Assembly (NCBI GenBank): GCA_037974665.1
Contig: CM075769.1
Location: forward strand, 24,553,139 to 24,617,138
DNA from: Ehretia macrophylla
Taxonomy: Eukaryota > Streptophyta > Magnoliopsida > Boraginales > Ehretiaceae
Reading direction: 5' to 3'
DNA length: 64,000 nt
Below the pieces are notes generated by a model, which had not been told where the DNA came from, ran no database searches, and saw only the letters and a program-made list of their open reading frames with translations. The stretch's first letter is position 1. Every line of letters starts with the position of its first letter. Positions 34,849 through 46,923 of the stretch are shown here, piece by piece. The position numbers and the translations under genes were made by a program.

Positions 34849-37370
34849 TGTCACGCCCCAACTCGACCCCTCCTATAATCAGTCAAGACGCAAGGGAATT
34901 TCGGCAGTATAACGATAGTATATAAGACTCCAAGGCTCTAAACCAACCTCAACAGAACATCATACATCTAATAACTCCTCAATAAAATAATAACATACAT
35001 CATAACCATATTATACAATAATCATCTTTCCTTATACGCCTCCATTCCAACATAATACATAAACCTTAATATACATTACAAAACATATTGAGCCAATCTA
35101 GCAACCTAATCAAAGACCAAAGAAAGGCTACTAAGACAGCATCAACTAATTCATTATCTTTTCAACATCTTTTACATAATGAACTACAAAGCATATAAAA
35201 GTCTACTAAGTTAATATACAAGATAGTAAGACAATACAACATCAAGGATAAGACTCCGGAACATAAGACTCATCCACGTAAGGCACATTTTCCACATTCT
35301 CCTCTTCAGGAGGCACGTACCCGTAATCATGCGATAGTACACCTGTATGCATGCAATAATAGAGAGTGAGCTTATATAAAATAAGCCCAGCGAGGATTCG
35401 ATAGATCTCGAACAAGGTTTACTAAACTCCTTGGAAATAATCCTTTGAGTCAGTAAACACACAATAACATCAATAATCATTATAAATGCAACAATAGTAA
35501 TAACTGTAAACATACAATAAGGATACAATACGTTTACTGATGAAGCTCCATACACCAATTCCATGCTCAACAACCCCTCCAAACTCAATGACACAATTCC
35601 TGAGGTACCTTGACCTAGACCCATACCCCATGGCCTCTCCGCCCATGCGAGATAGGGAGTAGCCATGATAACTGTGCCCGCAACCCAGGATGCCTCCCGA
35701 GGTGACACAACATTATCAAAGCTCACAACAATGAGACTCAACATTAATAAACCGAGAGATCAGCAACAAAAGTGCCCGATTCCTGTAATCAATAATAAAT
35801 AAATAAATTGGGAGATCAGCAACAAAAGTGCCCGATTCCCGTAATCAATAATCAATCAATAATCTGGGAGATCAGCAACAAAATTACCCGATTCCCGTAC
35901 TCAATAATAATCAATATAACATCAATATAACATCAATATTTAATTAAACAACAAACAACTAAGTTAGATGACAAAGTAGGCCATCCAACTTAACATGCAT
36001 GAAACACGTAATCTAACCCTAGTCTAACCATTAACAACTCACAATTCAATCACTCAAATACCACCCAATCATCTAAAGGCTCAATTCAACAATTTAAAGA
36101 AAGACAACCTAAACTTCAAATAATCATATCTTACATTTTACTAATCCAAACAACTCCAAATCAGTTTCAAACACTCACCCGTTCAATCAACTACATTAAC
36201 CCCCTCGGAAACAAACCAAAACACATCCAAATCATGCCCAATAACCCTAAAAACCTAGTGTATCATGGCTGAAATTTTTGGATTTTGGCACGGACATCAC
36301 AATCGAAAATTCGGCATTACAACGGCGCTACCACGTAATTATCAAGTATTTAGAAATCGACGGCAATCGATTTCGATCAACGCAACTCAATTAATTCAAC
36401 ATTGAACAATTTAATCAAAATTTAATACCCGAAAAATAAAAATTATGCTACATCTGACAGAAACTCGTAGTATTACCACTAAACGATCCCTAGCATGCAA
36501 GGAGCAATAATCTAACATCAGATTACAATTCTAACTGTTCAATCTTCATTTATACGCAAAAACATAAAAATGACATTTTGAGATCTAGAATTTTTCTCTC
36601 ACCTTTGATGCAAACCAAGCCTAGAAATAGGTAGAATGGATGCCCAACAAGCAAAATCAAGCTTTGAATGAAGTGATTTGGCATTGAAATGAAGTTTTTA
36701 TGTGAAAATTACTTTGAAAAACCTTGAAAATGCTCTTATTCTTCCTCCCCCTTGAACTCACGGTTTTGTGTGTGTTTTGTGATGTTTTTGGCTTGTTTTA
36801 ATGTGTGTAACTACTTATGAGCAAGGTGGTCAACATTTAAATGAAAGTCAAAGTTAAAAACTTAGTATTTTTAGTGTTTTCTTGTCTTTAAATGCATTTT
36901 CTTGATCACCAATGCTCAAAACAATTATGCAACACCCAAGTTATCTCAAGTGGGTTATTTTTAGGTGACAAGAAGTTTTACAATCAAACAATTCTACCCG
37001 AGTCGGCTTAAAACTCGATTTTCGCAAAAGTCGGTGTAAAAACCCTAATAAATTCTTAAGCCGATTTTAAAACCGTTTTCATCAAACACAGTTTTATTAA
37101 AGTCCATGGACTAGGTCTAGAAGGGTTAAAAAGACCAGCTTCAAAATTTTAGCAGACGTGTTTCGAAAATACTATTCACTAAAAATCGATGATAAAATTT
37201 ATGACTCCGTTTTTGATGAAAATTTCATGAATGCACATTTAGAATGTTCTAAGAGTATTGATATCAAAATTATCACATTCTAAGTCATGTAGCACATAGA
37301 CAGGTCAATTCATGCAAAACGAGAATAAAACACGCAAAGCGAGATAAGGTCAAAATTTTGCGGTTTCACA
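34849..37370 (-). repeat. Family C 5' LTR (sense orientation), right copy
   Basis: Bounded by TGTCACGCCCC and TTTCACA on the plus strand, 2522 bp. Sense donor-like AAAG|GTGAGAG (GT at 36602) and acceptor-like TACAG|G (AG at 35343) bracket the structured module. Confidence 0.9.
35343..35989 (-). promoter_or_regulatory. Conserved module H1-H2-H3 plus acceptor-like site (family C, right LTR)
   Basis: H1 is at 35963-35989 and H3 at 35368-35388, with the same arms as the left copy. ATACAG|G lies 25 nt downstream (sense) of H3. Confidence 0.6.
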
Positions 37371-38854
37371 CTTGGGGTGCCATAAGGTGTGGTTTGAAGG
37401 ATAGGATAACTCGTTTGAAAATCTTGAACCTTGCCTTTCCGTTTGGAGCTTAATAGCAAAGATTGACAAAGGGGTTTCGGGTTGAAAGTGAATTTGGGTG
37501 CGTTCGGGCATTAGGGCTAGTGTCTAGTAAGTGAGGAGGTACTAGAAATATATTCGCTTCGCTTAGTTGAGCTCCGATTAGAGTACTTATAGTGTAATGC
37601 AAAAGAGGTAAATTCGGACATTTGGGATAATTGTACTTTAAAGTGAGATTTCAAGGGGTTAACTGGTTCCATAAAGTGTCATTAGAGATGTAGTATAGTT
37701 AGATTTGAGGTTCATTATCTTGTGTGAAGTTTAGATCTTGTTTTGTGAGCATTTAGAAAGAGATATGTTGGACTTCTTGTCAAATAGTTGGTCTTATTGC
37801 ATAATTAGTTATTTGAATTGCTATAGTTGCTACATTTGATTGTTAATCAAGTAAACTATAAAGTTAGCTCATCTAGTTAGATGATTATTGATTGTTGTAG
37901 TAAAGTAATTGAAATTTATAGCTTATAATCTTAACTTAATGATATTTTGATGCTTCTAATGCCTTCTATGCTAACTAATGAGGTGGTAGAGTGAACTTTC
38001 TAGCTTAATTACATGTGAAAAATGAGTTTGTGTACAAGTGAATTGAAGAAGAAAATAAATAGTAACTTGATTAAAGAATGTGAATTTATTGCTTATGGTG
38101 TTTTAGTGTTAATAAGAGTGTCATTTTAACATGTCCTGTAATCTAAAGTAGTTAGTGTATGTTTAATGATCTTAGAAAAAAATAGATAATCTTGTACATG
38201 ATTTCGCTTTGGATAATGCATATTAGAGTTAATCATGATAATAGAATTGCAATGGATAATGAAAGTGTTATACTTATATGAATAACTAGGGGTTGCACAT
38301 TTGAGTGGATTCAAAGAGGTTTGGAGTGTCCTAATAACGTGTTTAGGAGTTCAAAGTAGTCTAGCGCATGGTTAATGGAATTATGAAAGTTAATGTTGCC
38401 TTCAAGCTTGTTAATTAACTTTTGATTAAAGTAAGCACATCATTTAGCCTAAGCATTAAATATGCATGTTTAGTGTTCTTAGATCATACTAATCGAGCTA
38501 TAGTTTGATGATTATATAAAATGTGACTATTGCACACAAATTAACTATTTTAATGTGAATGAGTTGTCTTTAAGTTGAATAGTATTGTTGTGTTAGGTAG
38601 TGGTTTTGAGTAGTTATTAAAGAGATTGGTGCTTTCGGAGAGTATTGGAGAGATTGGCTAAATTCTGGCAGGCTTGTTTTTAAAAAGGTGAGGGAGTTAC
38701 ATTCTTTTGTGCATCTTAATTTGTTTTACTGCTCATAAATTGTATAGTTTAATATGATTGCTTATAATTACGTGTACTTTGATATGAATAGACTAAATAT
38801 ACACTTGACTTTTATTTATATTGTTATATGGCTTATTTATTGTAATCTACGTGC

Positions 38855-39380
38855 GAGGGCAACCTACTTTGTTGTCTCTCATTTATGTGATTCTTGAATT
38901 ATATTGTCATTGCTTGAATTATTGTGATCGAATATCGGGTTGCGCAACCTTTTCGGACATGGTAGTGTCGAGAAACACGGGCGGCGTCGGGCTTGCCGTG
39001 CTCCCTCGACTACCATGGTGCCTATTCCCTTTCTCGCTGAGGCATACTCCACTACCCCAAAGGCGTGGTTCACCTGCTGGGCATGGACCTACGTCGGGAG
39101 AAAGGGTCGTAGGATCGGGATACATCCGGAGTATCCCAATTGTTGGTGTTTGGGGTTTGCCGACATGTTCGTGATGCTCGTGGTTCGTGGCTCATGATCG
39201 AAGACTTGGAAGTGGAACCGTATCCTTTTTAAAGTGATTAATTGCTTGGCTTATTGTCTTGTTGGTTTACGTGGCTTATATATGTTTTCTTGTGTTGCAT
39301 ATCATGTTACACGTTGGCATGTTGCATCACTTCCCTCGCTGGGCAACATTGTTGCTCATTCCTCATTTAATATGTTTCAG
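38855..39380 (+). promoter_or_regulatory. Conserved module H1-H2-H3 plus acceptor-like site (family B 3' LTR)
   Basis: H1 is at 38855-38880 (loop CTACTTT; one C-to-T change in the outer 3' arm gives a G-U pair). H3 is at 39341-39357 (arms GGGCAAC and GTTGCTC). TTTCAG|G ends at 39380, 23 nt after H3. Confidence 0.6.
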
Positions 39381-40715
39381 GTGAAGCTGAGGTGAATTCT
39401 CAGCTGATAGAAGAAGAGGAAGAAATGCTAGTTAAGCAATTTCGGTGACTTCTTATGTGATAAGGTTGTCTAAAATGAGAAGCTTGCGTGGAGTTGTTGT
39501 TGATTGCCTTTTTGTGACCTTGGGGTCTTGAGTATAAATGGTGAATGTAATAATTTGTAATATTGTATGTTGGATATAAAGTGGAATGACATGTAATAAT
39601 CTATAGTAAACTTATTCTTTTGCATGATTGTGTGATTAACAAACTTGGAAGTAGAACTTGGCTATTGTTGTATCTAACTACCTATAGTTAAAATTAGAAA
39701 TGCTTTGCTTGCTTGTGTGTTATATGTATTGTTGTTCCAAGGCTCGGATGGCCTTGTGATCGCGGGTGGCCCATAAAAATCTTGGAGGATTGGTTATAAG
39801 AGTTGCTGTTTGTGGATCTAGTATCATGGGTGTCTTTGTGCAGGTACCAGTTTAGTCCTATAAACAGGGGATACTCCGTTCGTTTTCCCCTAAAATTTTG
39901 TGCCCGGGGTTTGGAATTGGGTGAGAATAGCATGATAAATAGGAGTCCCGGTCTCGTGAGGGATCGGGGCGTTACAGTTTTAGCCATATCTAGTCTTTTC
40001 CAACAATTTTAAGGTGAGGGTTTCATGTTCTTGCATGTGCTTGCCTATTTTGATCCATTGTAATGTTATATAATTGTGTTATAAATGTTTGTAGAGATTC
40101 ATAGGTTGGTTAAATATTGTTGAAAAGTTAGAGTTGTTTTGTAGAGATCATGTTCTTTTAAGGTTTAATTGTTGTTAATGTGTTAAGGTCATGTTTTTAT
40201 GAGCTTAGGTGATGTTAATGTGTTGTAGAGATCATGTTCCTTGATAGTTGAACGTTGGTACTAATGTATTGGATATATGTTTAATGAAGTTTAGTTGAGT
40301 TGTGTTGCTGATTAATGTATGTGTATGAGATGTGATGTGAAGTGTCGGGTTGCAACCTTAGTTCCTCATGGTAGTGTCGTGTCGTGCTGGGCGGCATAGG
40401 GTGTGCCGGTAATTGCATGACTACTATGTACTAGTCCTATCTCTTGTGTGGTCGGTGAATGCCATGGTGAGATTGGTCATAGGATAGTTTCCATCATGAG
40501 TACACACGCGGGCGAGAAAAGTGTTGAGTTCGTGGCGGAGATATAAGGTGTCGGCTTCAATGAATGTCTAAAGCGGTAACTTCTTGAGGTGTTGTTTAGC
40601 ATGAATGTTTCAAGGTTGTTAAGCGTATGGGGATATGTAGTTGCTAATGTGATATGTTGTTTCTAGTGTGTTGCAAAAAGGTTTTCGAGTTAAAGCTTTC
40701 AAACTTTCCTTTATT

Positions 40716-43490
40716 TGTAACGCCTGATCCCTCACGGAATTAGGTCTCTGATCCCAAACCCCAAGTCACGAAGAATGAGGAGAAATAGACAGAGTCTCCC
40801 CTATACATAGGCTAAACCAAAACTTGCACACAGAAGAATCATCCTAAAACACATCCGCAACATATATATAATAAGTTTCATCCTTGGTCCATTTTATGAT
40901 TCTAGCTTTTTCTTCCTTTAGACAGGGTACATACATGGATTGAGACTTAAATAATACTAATCCAATGCCTTTACTATATTATCATACCACTCTAATCAAC
41001 TCTTAATTTAAACTTTAATTATATCTCTTTACATAGCAATTACATTCGAGATGATCACCAAAAAAAAGAAAGAAATACAAGCCAGGATATCCAATTTACT
41101 TCACATAACTTTACATAACTATCCAACCAAAGATACAAAGGGACACCTGATCTTCCTCTTCTACCTCTCGAGCCTATCTCTGCCATGCCTTTAAAATGTT
41201 AGAAATAGGGGTAAGCAAAACACTATTGCTCAGTGAGGGAGGGAACAATTATCCGGGGAGGTTTGCAAATATTTTCGTGCAATGCATATAAGCCATAGAA
41301 CCAATTAACAAGATAAAATAATCACTCGAAATAATAAAATTAAGTAACACATTTATGAAGCCATAATCAGATAATGACAGCATATAATCATTTAAAGACA
41401 AACAAGACAATCACAAAGGTGTTATGTCAATACGAGAGAATCAACCAATATCATGAATTTAATAACACTTAAATAGAGAATACAATCATATGTAACTCTC
41501 CAAGGACTTAGGGCCCAAGCGAGAATTACTCAATAAAAGGATACAATTTGATCACGAACTTGAACCACGAACCACGAACCACGAATCACGAACCATGAAC
41601 AGAAACCCGATATGATAATGACAATGATAATGATAAGCTGACATTCCTTATCACTCTAGTGGGCGTACTTCGGATGTACCCCAAATATCTTACGATCCAA
41701 CTCTCCCAGGGCGGCATCCCTTGCGAGAGAAGACTGGGTTCTATGGTAGCCGAGCTATACTAGCAAGCCCAATGCCGTTGGATGTTTCCCGACACTACCA
41801 TGCCTGAAAGGTTGCAACCTTGACACTCGATTTATGATTAGCACATAACAAAACTAAACAATAATTCAATAGCACACAAGTGAGGAACAACAAAGTAGGT
41901 TGTCCTCGCACGTACATTAGGAAATAACAAGCATATAACTTAAGCAACCATACTTTACAATTCTAATCAAGCTAATACAATTAACAATATAACAATTAAA
42001 AACACATGATAGCACAAAGTGATGCACACAAGTAGAAACTAAGTCAACCATAGATTATGAGTACATTCAAGTTCATTTAGACACTCAACTAGTCCTTTCC
42101 AAATCAATTCCTAACAATTAATTCAACTATCTTTATCTAGACCTTTAAACTTCCTAGCAATTATACAAGCTATCAAACAACGAGGTGACAATACGAGCAC
42201 ACTAGACACTACAAAATCACTAACTAACCACAACCAAGCTCTAAAATGCACAAATACACACACGACCCAAAAACACATAAATGCTCCTTTATGTTCAAAT
42301 AATTCTTTACAAGTTCTAATCACATTCTAGCAAATCTAAGCATTAATCTAGTCATTCTCGCACTTATTTTATGCATTGAAATAAACAATTAACCATTTGC
42401 ACACAAACACACATTTTTGGCCCTTTGCGTTTAAACAACCTACACTAAATTCCAATTATATTTTAACTAGTTTGGTGTCAATTTTAGCTATTATAACACT
42501 TATGGCACATGATTCAAGCATTAGAACAACATATAAGCTTCAACTATACACTTTATATCAATTTTACTATTCATCATCTTCTTCAATAGATTAAGCGACT
42601 ACTCTAACTATCCAAGTGCACATACACTAAGAGACTACATTACAAGTTAGGAGAACACTATTATAAGCAAGATTAAACTTTATTTCAACTATATACAACA
42701 TAACCATATATAAGATAATAAGATTATCAACTTAAAATGCACAAATATGGATGTTCCATCACCTAGATTAAGGTTGTATTACAATAGATTAGCCTTAGAT
42801 TGCCCAAATTTTGCTAGAAAATGTACCAAGAACAAACCTTAACAAAAATCCCCAATCTTTTCTCCTTCCTTGGAGCCATCGGCCTTGGCTCTTTTTTTTC
42901 CTTCTTTTGTTTGCTTTATAATGTATATTATGTGTATATATGTAATATATAGATATATGAAGTATATAGTATGGGTAGGCTTTAAGTTGGGCTAACATAT
43001 ATGGGTTATATCACTTAAAACAAGCCCAAAGCAATGCAAGAACTCTAAAGGCCCAAAAAATACAAGCTAGGATTCACTATTCATACGATACACTAACTAT
43101 TTTATAACTCGTGCTCTCGATATGCTATGCAAGTAAAATTTATAAATGTATGCTTATAAATAAGTGTATAATGAGGGAAAAATACGGAACTCGTAAAATA
43201 AAATACTTTAATTTTCATCTTGAGCTCAAGACTCATTTTAAAATGATGAAAACTAATTTATTAGGTATAGGAAAGTAATTCCACATAATACAAATAATAA
43301 AATAATAGGTCAAACATTTTATATAAATTAAGTAAATATCATTTGCACATTTCAAAAATTAGAGAAAGTAAAGCTACTAAATAAATACAAAATTAAAGTA
43401 AACACATAATCTCATACAAACACTTTAAACAAACATACAATTATACGCAAATAAGTACTATGCACTATATACTAGGTCTGAGGTGTCACA
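40716..43490 (-). mobile_element. Solo LTR, family G
   Basis: On the sense strand it starts TGTGACACCTCAGACC and ends GGATCAGGCGTTACA (2775 bp). It lies inside the family E LTR with flanks TTATT and TTATC, a target duplication with one mismatch. No internal domain or second LTR was found. The end sequence and GGGGAGACTC motif near its 3' end relate it to families A, B and H. Confidence 0.8.
41189..41907 (-). promoter_or_regulatory. Conserved module H1-H2-H3 (family G)
   Basis: On the sense strand H1 (41882-41907) has arms GAGGACAAC and GTTGTTCCTC around CTACTTT. An A-U pair here replaces the G-C pair of family B, a compensatory change. An H2-like pair (CATGGTAGTGTCGGG and CTCGGCTACCATAG) lies near 41740-41805. 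H3 (41212-41232) has arms TGAGCAA and TTGCTTA after CCTCAC. AAAG|G follows 23 nt later, a weak acceptor. Confidence 0.55.
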
Positions 43491-44194
43491 TTATCCCTCT
43501 CTCATTGAGCCTGTTTAGCTCACATCTCTTTAATGCATGATACAAGAGTTCATGATGTGGGCTACGTGCGTGAGGAAGACAATAATGAGCTTGATCATCT
43601 TTATAAGGTGTATTTGTTGTATTTAAATTTGAAACCTATGTTTTATTGGATTTAGTAGTTTTGAAGCTTATGTACCAAATACTTGATAGTCAAATTTATT
43701 TAAGTCCAATTGTTTTGGTTGTACATATATGGTTGGTCACGTTGGATCATGATCATAACTAGCGTATGGTTATATTTCAAGAATGCTAAATTTTTGAAAG
43801 TGTTGTCTACTTTTTGCCAAACGAATATATGAATATTTAGAGTATTCTGAAGAGAATGTTGAGGTGATGTTGTATATGAATGATGCGAACTTTGAGGAAT
43901 GTATGTTGTATATTCTTTGTTGCGTTGGTTGTTCATATTACAAGTGTTATAGTATCCGTGTATCGTCGTGACCGGGCTTGGTTTCCGAAGGACCGAGTTT
44001 AGGCGTGACATTTGTGGTATCAAAGCTTAGCTTGTCTAAGCGTAAGCTAGGATAGGACCTTGGGTCTGTGTGTTATGCCATCCAATGTAAAGTGTCGTGG
44101 CATAGCTATGTGTTTATGTGCATAAGAATGTCTTCAAGTTGAGTGTGATGGGAGATGTGCATGAGAATATGTCAAAATGTGTGTCTTTGTCTTG

Positions 44195-44312
44195 GCAAGT
44201 CAGAAGAGAAACCAGTTGAGTGGCTCAACCGACTCCTCTCGCCCGACTTGTCTAGTAGGCTTGACTGTCCAAGTCGGTCGAGCATCTCGGATGAGTTGCT
44301 CGCCTGACTTGG
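44195..44312. repeat. Two adjacent imperfect fold-back hairpins in the family E leader
   Basis: Hairpin 1 (44195-44251) has arms running from GCAAGTC...CAGTTGAG to CTCAACCG...GACTTG around TGG. Hairpin 2 (44269-44312) has arms CCAAGTCGGTCGAGC and GCTCGCCTGACTTGG. Both begin with CAAGTC, so they may derive from one ancestral fold-back unit inserted between the primer-binding site and gag. Confidence 0.6.
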
Positions 44313-44464
44313 ATAGTTTGCTTTTGCCATGCATTAGTGTGTTATATATGATGTGAGGTGAGTGCTATATGATGTGATGATTATATACTAATTGCTACTA
44401 ACTCTTATATGATATAAATTGTTTACATGTGCTATAACTGTTCATAACCCCTTTATGTCCCAAG

Positions 44465-45750
44465 ATGGCACTGAGAGGTAGACCTCGCCGTGAGCCCCAC
44501 AGAGGGACCAAGCCAATGCCGTCAGTTCCAACAGGGGATCAAGGTTTAGGGCAATTAGCTCAAATTTTGAACAGGGTTGTAGCTGCCTTGGAGAGACAAG
44601 AAATTGAATCGGGAAATCAGTATAATGACCGTCAACACCACAACAACAATCGTGGTGGTATTGGGACTAGTGGAGGTCACGGTGTAATGGGGACCACAGT
44701 GGCTATACTAGGGATAGTGTTGGAAGTAGTGGAGGTCACACCGGTAATAGGGATCTTGGTAGATATGCTAGGGGAGGTGTTGGAGGACACGGTGGTAACA
44801 GAGAGCAAGGTGTCTATGTTACAAGTAGTATAGGTACTTTGGAGGGGTTTCTTCATTATAGGGCACTGAGATTTACTGGGGAACCGGATGATGAGGCAGA
44901 AGAGTACTAGCTAGATCAGGTTCAAAGTATATTCGATGCTTCGGATTATATTGATGAAAAAAAGATAGCGTTTGCTGTGTTCCTGTTTGACAATGATGCC
45001 AAATAGTGGTAGAGGATTACAAAGGCTCTATGGGAGCACCAACACACTCTTCATCTGTAGGAAAGCTTTGTGACAGCCTTCAGGGCGAATTATATTTCTA
45101 CACTTGCATAGGAGAGGAAGGAGCATGAGTTTCTGAACCTGGGGCAAGGTGATCGGTTAGTAGCTCAGTATGAGGCAAGGTTTAATAAGTTGTCTCAGTA
45201 TGCGGTTGAAATGGTATACTCTACAAAGAGGCGGATCAGGAGATTTATACAGGGGTTGAGGCTCGAGATTCAAGATATCTTGGCTCCGCTTGAGTTTTGC
45301 TCAATTCAATAAGGCCTTCGAAACATCTTCGAAAGTGAAGAAGAGGAAGAGATAGTATATGCCTGAGTCAAGTCAACAGTTTAAACGGCCGTTTCAGCCA
45401 TAGAGTCAATTAAGGTCATTTCAGACTCAAGGCTAACAGAGGCCAATCCAGCCACAGAATCAACAGCGGTCATTTCAGTCTTAAGGCTGAGTTAGAGTTA
45501 GATCAGGCTGGTTGTTACTAGAACTCAGTAGAGTAGTCCGAGTGTGTATTCGGCTCAGGGATCTTTAGGTAGAGGTACTTCTGGTTCATCTCAGATGTGT
45601 TTCTACTGCAATCGTAAGAGGCAGATAGAGAATGCTTGCTGGAGGAAGTCTGGTAAATGTATGGGCTACGGAAATGATCAGCATTGGGCTAAGGATTGCC
45701 TAAAGTTCAGAAATGTACATAGTCAGTCCGCAAGTCGAGGCTAGAGTGGC
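44465..45750 (+). pseudogene. gag: gag pseudogene of the family E element
   Basis: It begins MALRGRPRREPHRG, the expected basic Gag start. A capsid-like region with RFTGEPDDEAEEY, VAQYEARFNKLSQYA and IQGLRLEIQDIL follows. A frame change after about 44833 and many stops, mostly TAG where CAG or TGG is expected, break it. The nucleocapsid region (45595-45705) has a first knuckle lacking its histidine (CFYCNRKRQIENAC) and a second knuckle with the second cysteine replaced (CMGYGNDQHWAKDC). It is non-functional. Confidence 0.85.
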
Positions 45751-45777
45751 AATCAGTGTGCCCAGGCTTGGGTATAT

Positions 45778-46113
45778 GTGTTGGACGAGGAGGAGGTGCT
45801 TGAGGCAGTCATCGTAGTAGAAGGTACCTTCCTAATCCTTGATCAGTTGGTTAAAGTGTTGATTGATCCTGGTGCTACTCATTCATTTATTGCTATTCCT
45901 TGTGTGCAACTTGTTAAATTTCTTGTTGAGAAACTTCCATATCAATTAGAAGTTTTCACACCTTTGGGTAGTAAGTTCATTACCGAGTCAGTTTGTAAAG
46001 ACTGTAAGATTCAGACTAAGGATCAGGAGTTTTCAGCTGATCTAGTCTTGTTACCTATTCAAGGCTACGAGGTTATTTTGGGAATAGATTGGTTATCTAA
46101 GTATAAAGCTTAG
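45778..46113 (+). pseudogene. Aspartic protease region of family E pol, remnant
   Basis: The open stretch carries VLIDPGATHSFI, the retropepsin active-site segment in the D-P-G form common in plant gypsy elements, and later ILGIDWLSKYKA, the conserved end of this domain. A stop at 46111-46113 separates it from the reverse transcriptase. As the element is broken on both sides I treat it as part of a dead polyprotein. Confidence 0.8.
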
Positions 46114-46161
46114 GTGAATTATTAGACCAAAGTTGTTAAGTTTCAGAAATCGGGTCATCCA

Positions 46162-46923
46162 GTGGTAAAGGTAGCGGGGAACCGTGACTCTTCGAGGAAT
46201 CTTCTCATTTCTTCAATAAAAGCTATCAAACTTGTGTGGAAGGGTTATGATGGATTTCTTGCTTATCTGATTAACAAACCTTTTGATAAGTTGAAGTTAA
46301 AGGAGGTTCCAATTATTCGGGAGTATCCTAGCATCTTTCCCAAGGAATTACGAGGAATGCCACTAGAAAGGGATGTGGAGTTTGTGATCAATGTGCTACC
46401 GGGGAATCAACCAGTATTTAAAGCATCGTATCGAATGGCTCCTGCCGAGTTCTTGAAGTTAAAGGTTCAATTACAAGAGTTGTTGAACAAGGGGTTTATT
46501 CAGCCGAGTACATCACCGTGGGGAGTACCAGTGTTTTTTGTGAAAAAGAAAGATGGCACTTTGCGGCCTTGTATTGATTATCGGGGTTTGAACCAAGTAG
46601 CCATCAAGAATAAGTATCCATTGCCACTTATTGATGAACTATTTGATCAGTTGCAAGGAGCAAAGACCTATTCCAAGTTTCATTTGAGGCAAGGTTATTA
46701 TCAACTTCGCATTAGTAAGGATGATGTGCCGAAGTCTGCTTGCCAAACACGGTATGGCCATTATGAGTTTGTGGTTATGCCTTTTGGTTTGACTAATGCA
46801 CTTGCAGCTTTCATGGATCTCATGCACCGGGTGTTTCAATCGTACTTGGATCCATTTGTGGTGATCTTCATCGATGATATCTTGGTGTATTCAAAGTCTG
46901 AGGCCAAACATGAGCAACATCTT
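46162..46923 (+). pseudogene. Reverse transcriptase of family E pol, 5' part, interrupted by a solo LTR
   Basis: Recognisable blocks in order: [70 protein letters not shown] and the catalytic [10 protein letters not shown] (about 46869-46898). In the PFGLTNA block the usual A-P-A-x-F is LAAFMD, a proline loss. The frame is clean up to the insertion of solo LTR H right after EHEQHL. The continuation is at 50954. Confidence 0.9.

Larger units (their letters stand above)
30051..37370 (-). mobile_element. Family C TR-GAG element: complete LTR retrotransposon encoding only Gag
   Basis: A 7.3-kb element lies on the minus strand between perfect CTTGG duplications. Its LTRs (30051-32572 and 34849-37370, both 2522 bp) start TGTGAAA on the sense strand and end GGGGCGTGACA. 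They differ at roughly one percent of sites by eye, so the insertion is recent. The 2.28-kb internal domain holds a primer-binding site, one intact gag frame, degenerate repeats and a polypurine tract. Protease, reverse transcriptase, RNase H and integrase are absent. This matches the TR-GAG class described in plants, which needs Pol in trans. Confidence 0.9.
23965..39976 (+). mobile_element. Family B giant-LTR non-autonomous element (4.05-kb LTRs, 0.59-kb internal)
   Basis: The element starts TGTGACGACTG and ends GGGCGTTACA and is flanked by the 5-bp duplication GTTTT (23960-23964 and 39977-39981). Its two LTRs (4048 bp and about 4050 bp after removing the nested insertion) are almost identical by eye, and the internal domain is only 589 bp. 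It encodes no gag or pol, so it depends entirely on proteins supplied in trans. The 3' LTR is interrupted by the TR-GAG element at 30051-37370. Confidence 0.9.
28602..39976 (+). repeat. Family B 3' LTR, split by the TR-GAG insertion
   Basis: Segments 28602-30050 and 37371-39976 reconstitute one LTR, with CTTGG duplicated at the interruption (30046-30050 and 37371-37375). The uninterrupted 5' LTR copy shows the empty site (CCTTGGGGTGCC near 25405-25420), confirming the insertion. Confidence 0.9.
23456..44010 (+). repeat. Family E 5' LTR, split by two nested insertions
   Basis: The LTR starts TGTGAGACCCGAAC (23456) and ends TTTAGGCGTGACA (44010), next to a primer-binding site. Only 23456-23964, about 39977-40715 and 43491-44010 belong to it, about 1.77 kb in total, close to the length of the related remnant at 19194. 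The gaps are the family B element and solo LTR G. The 40340-40580 segment holds the H2-like GC-rich module. H3 (TGAGC / GCTCA) is at 43506-43522, followed at the usual distance by a decayed acceptor, ACAAGAG. Confidence 0.75.
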
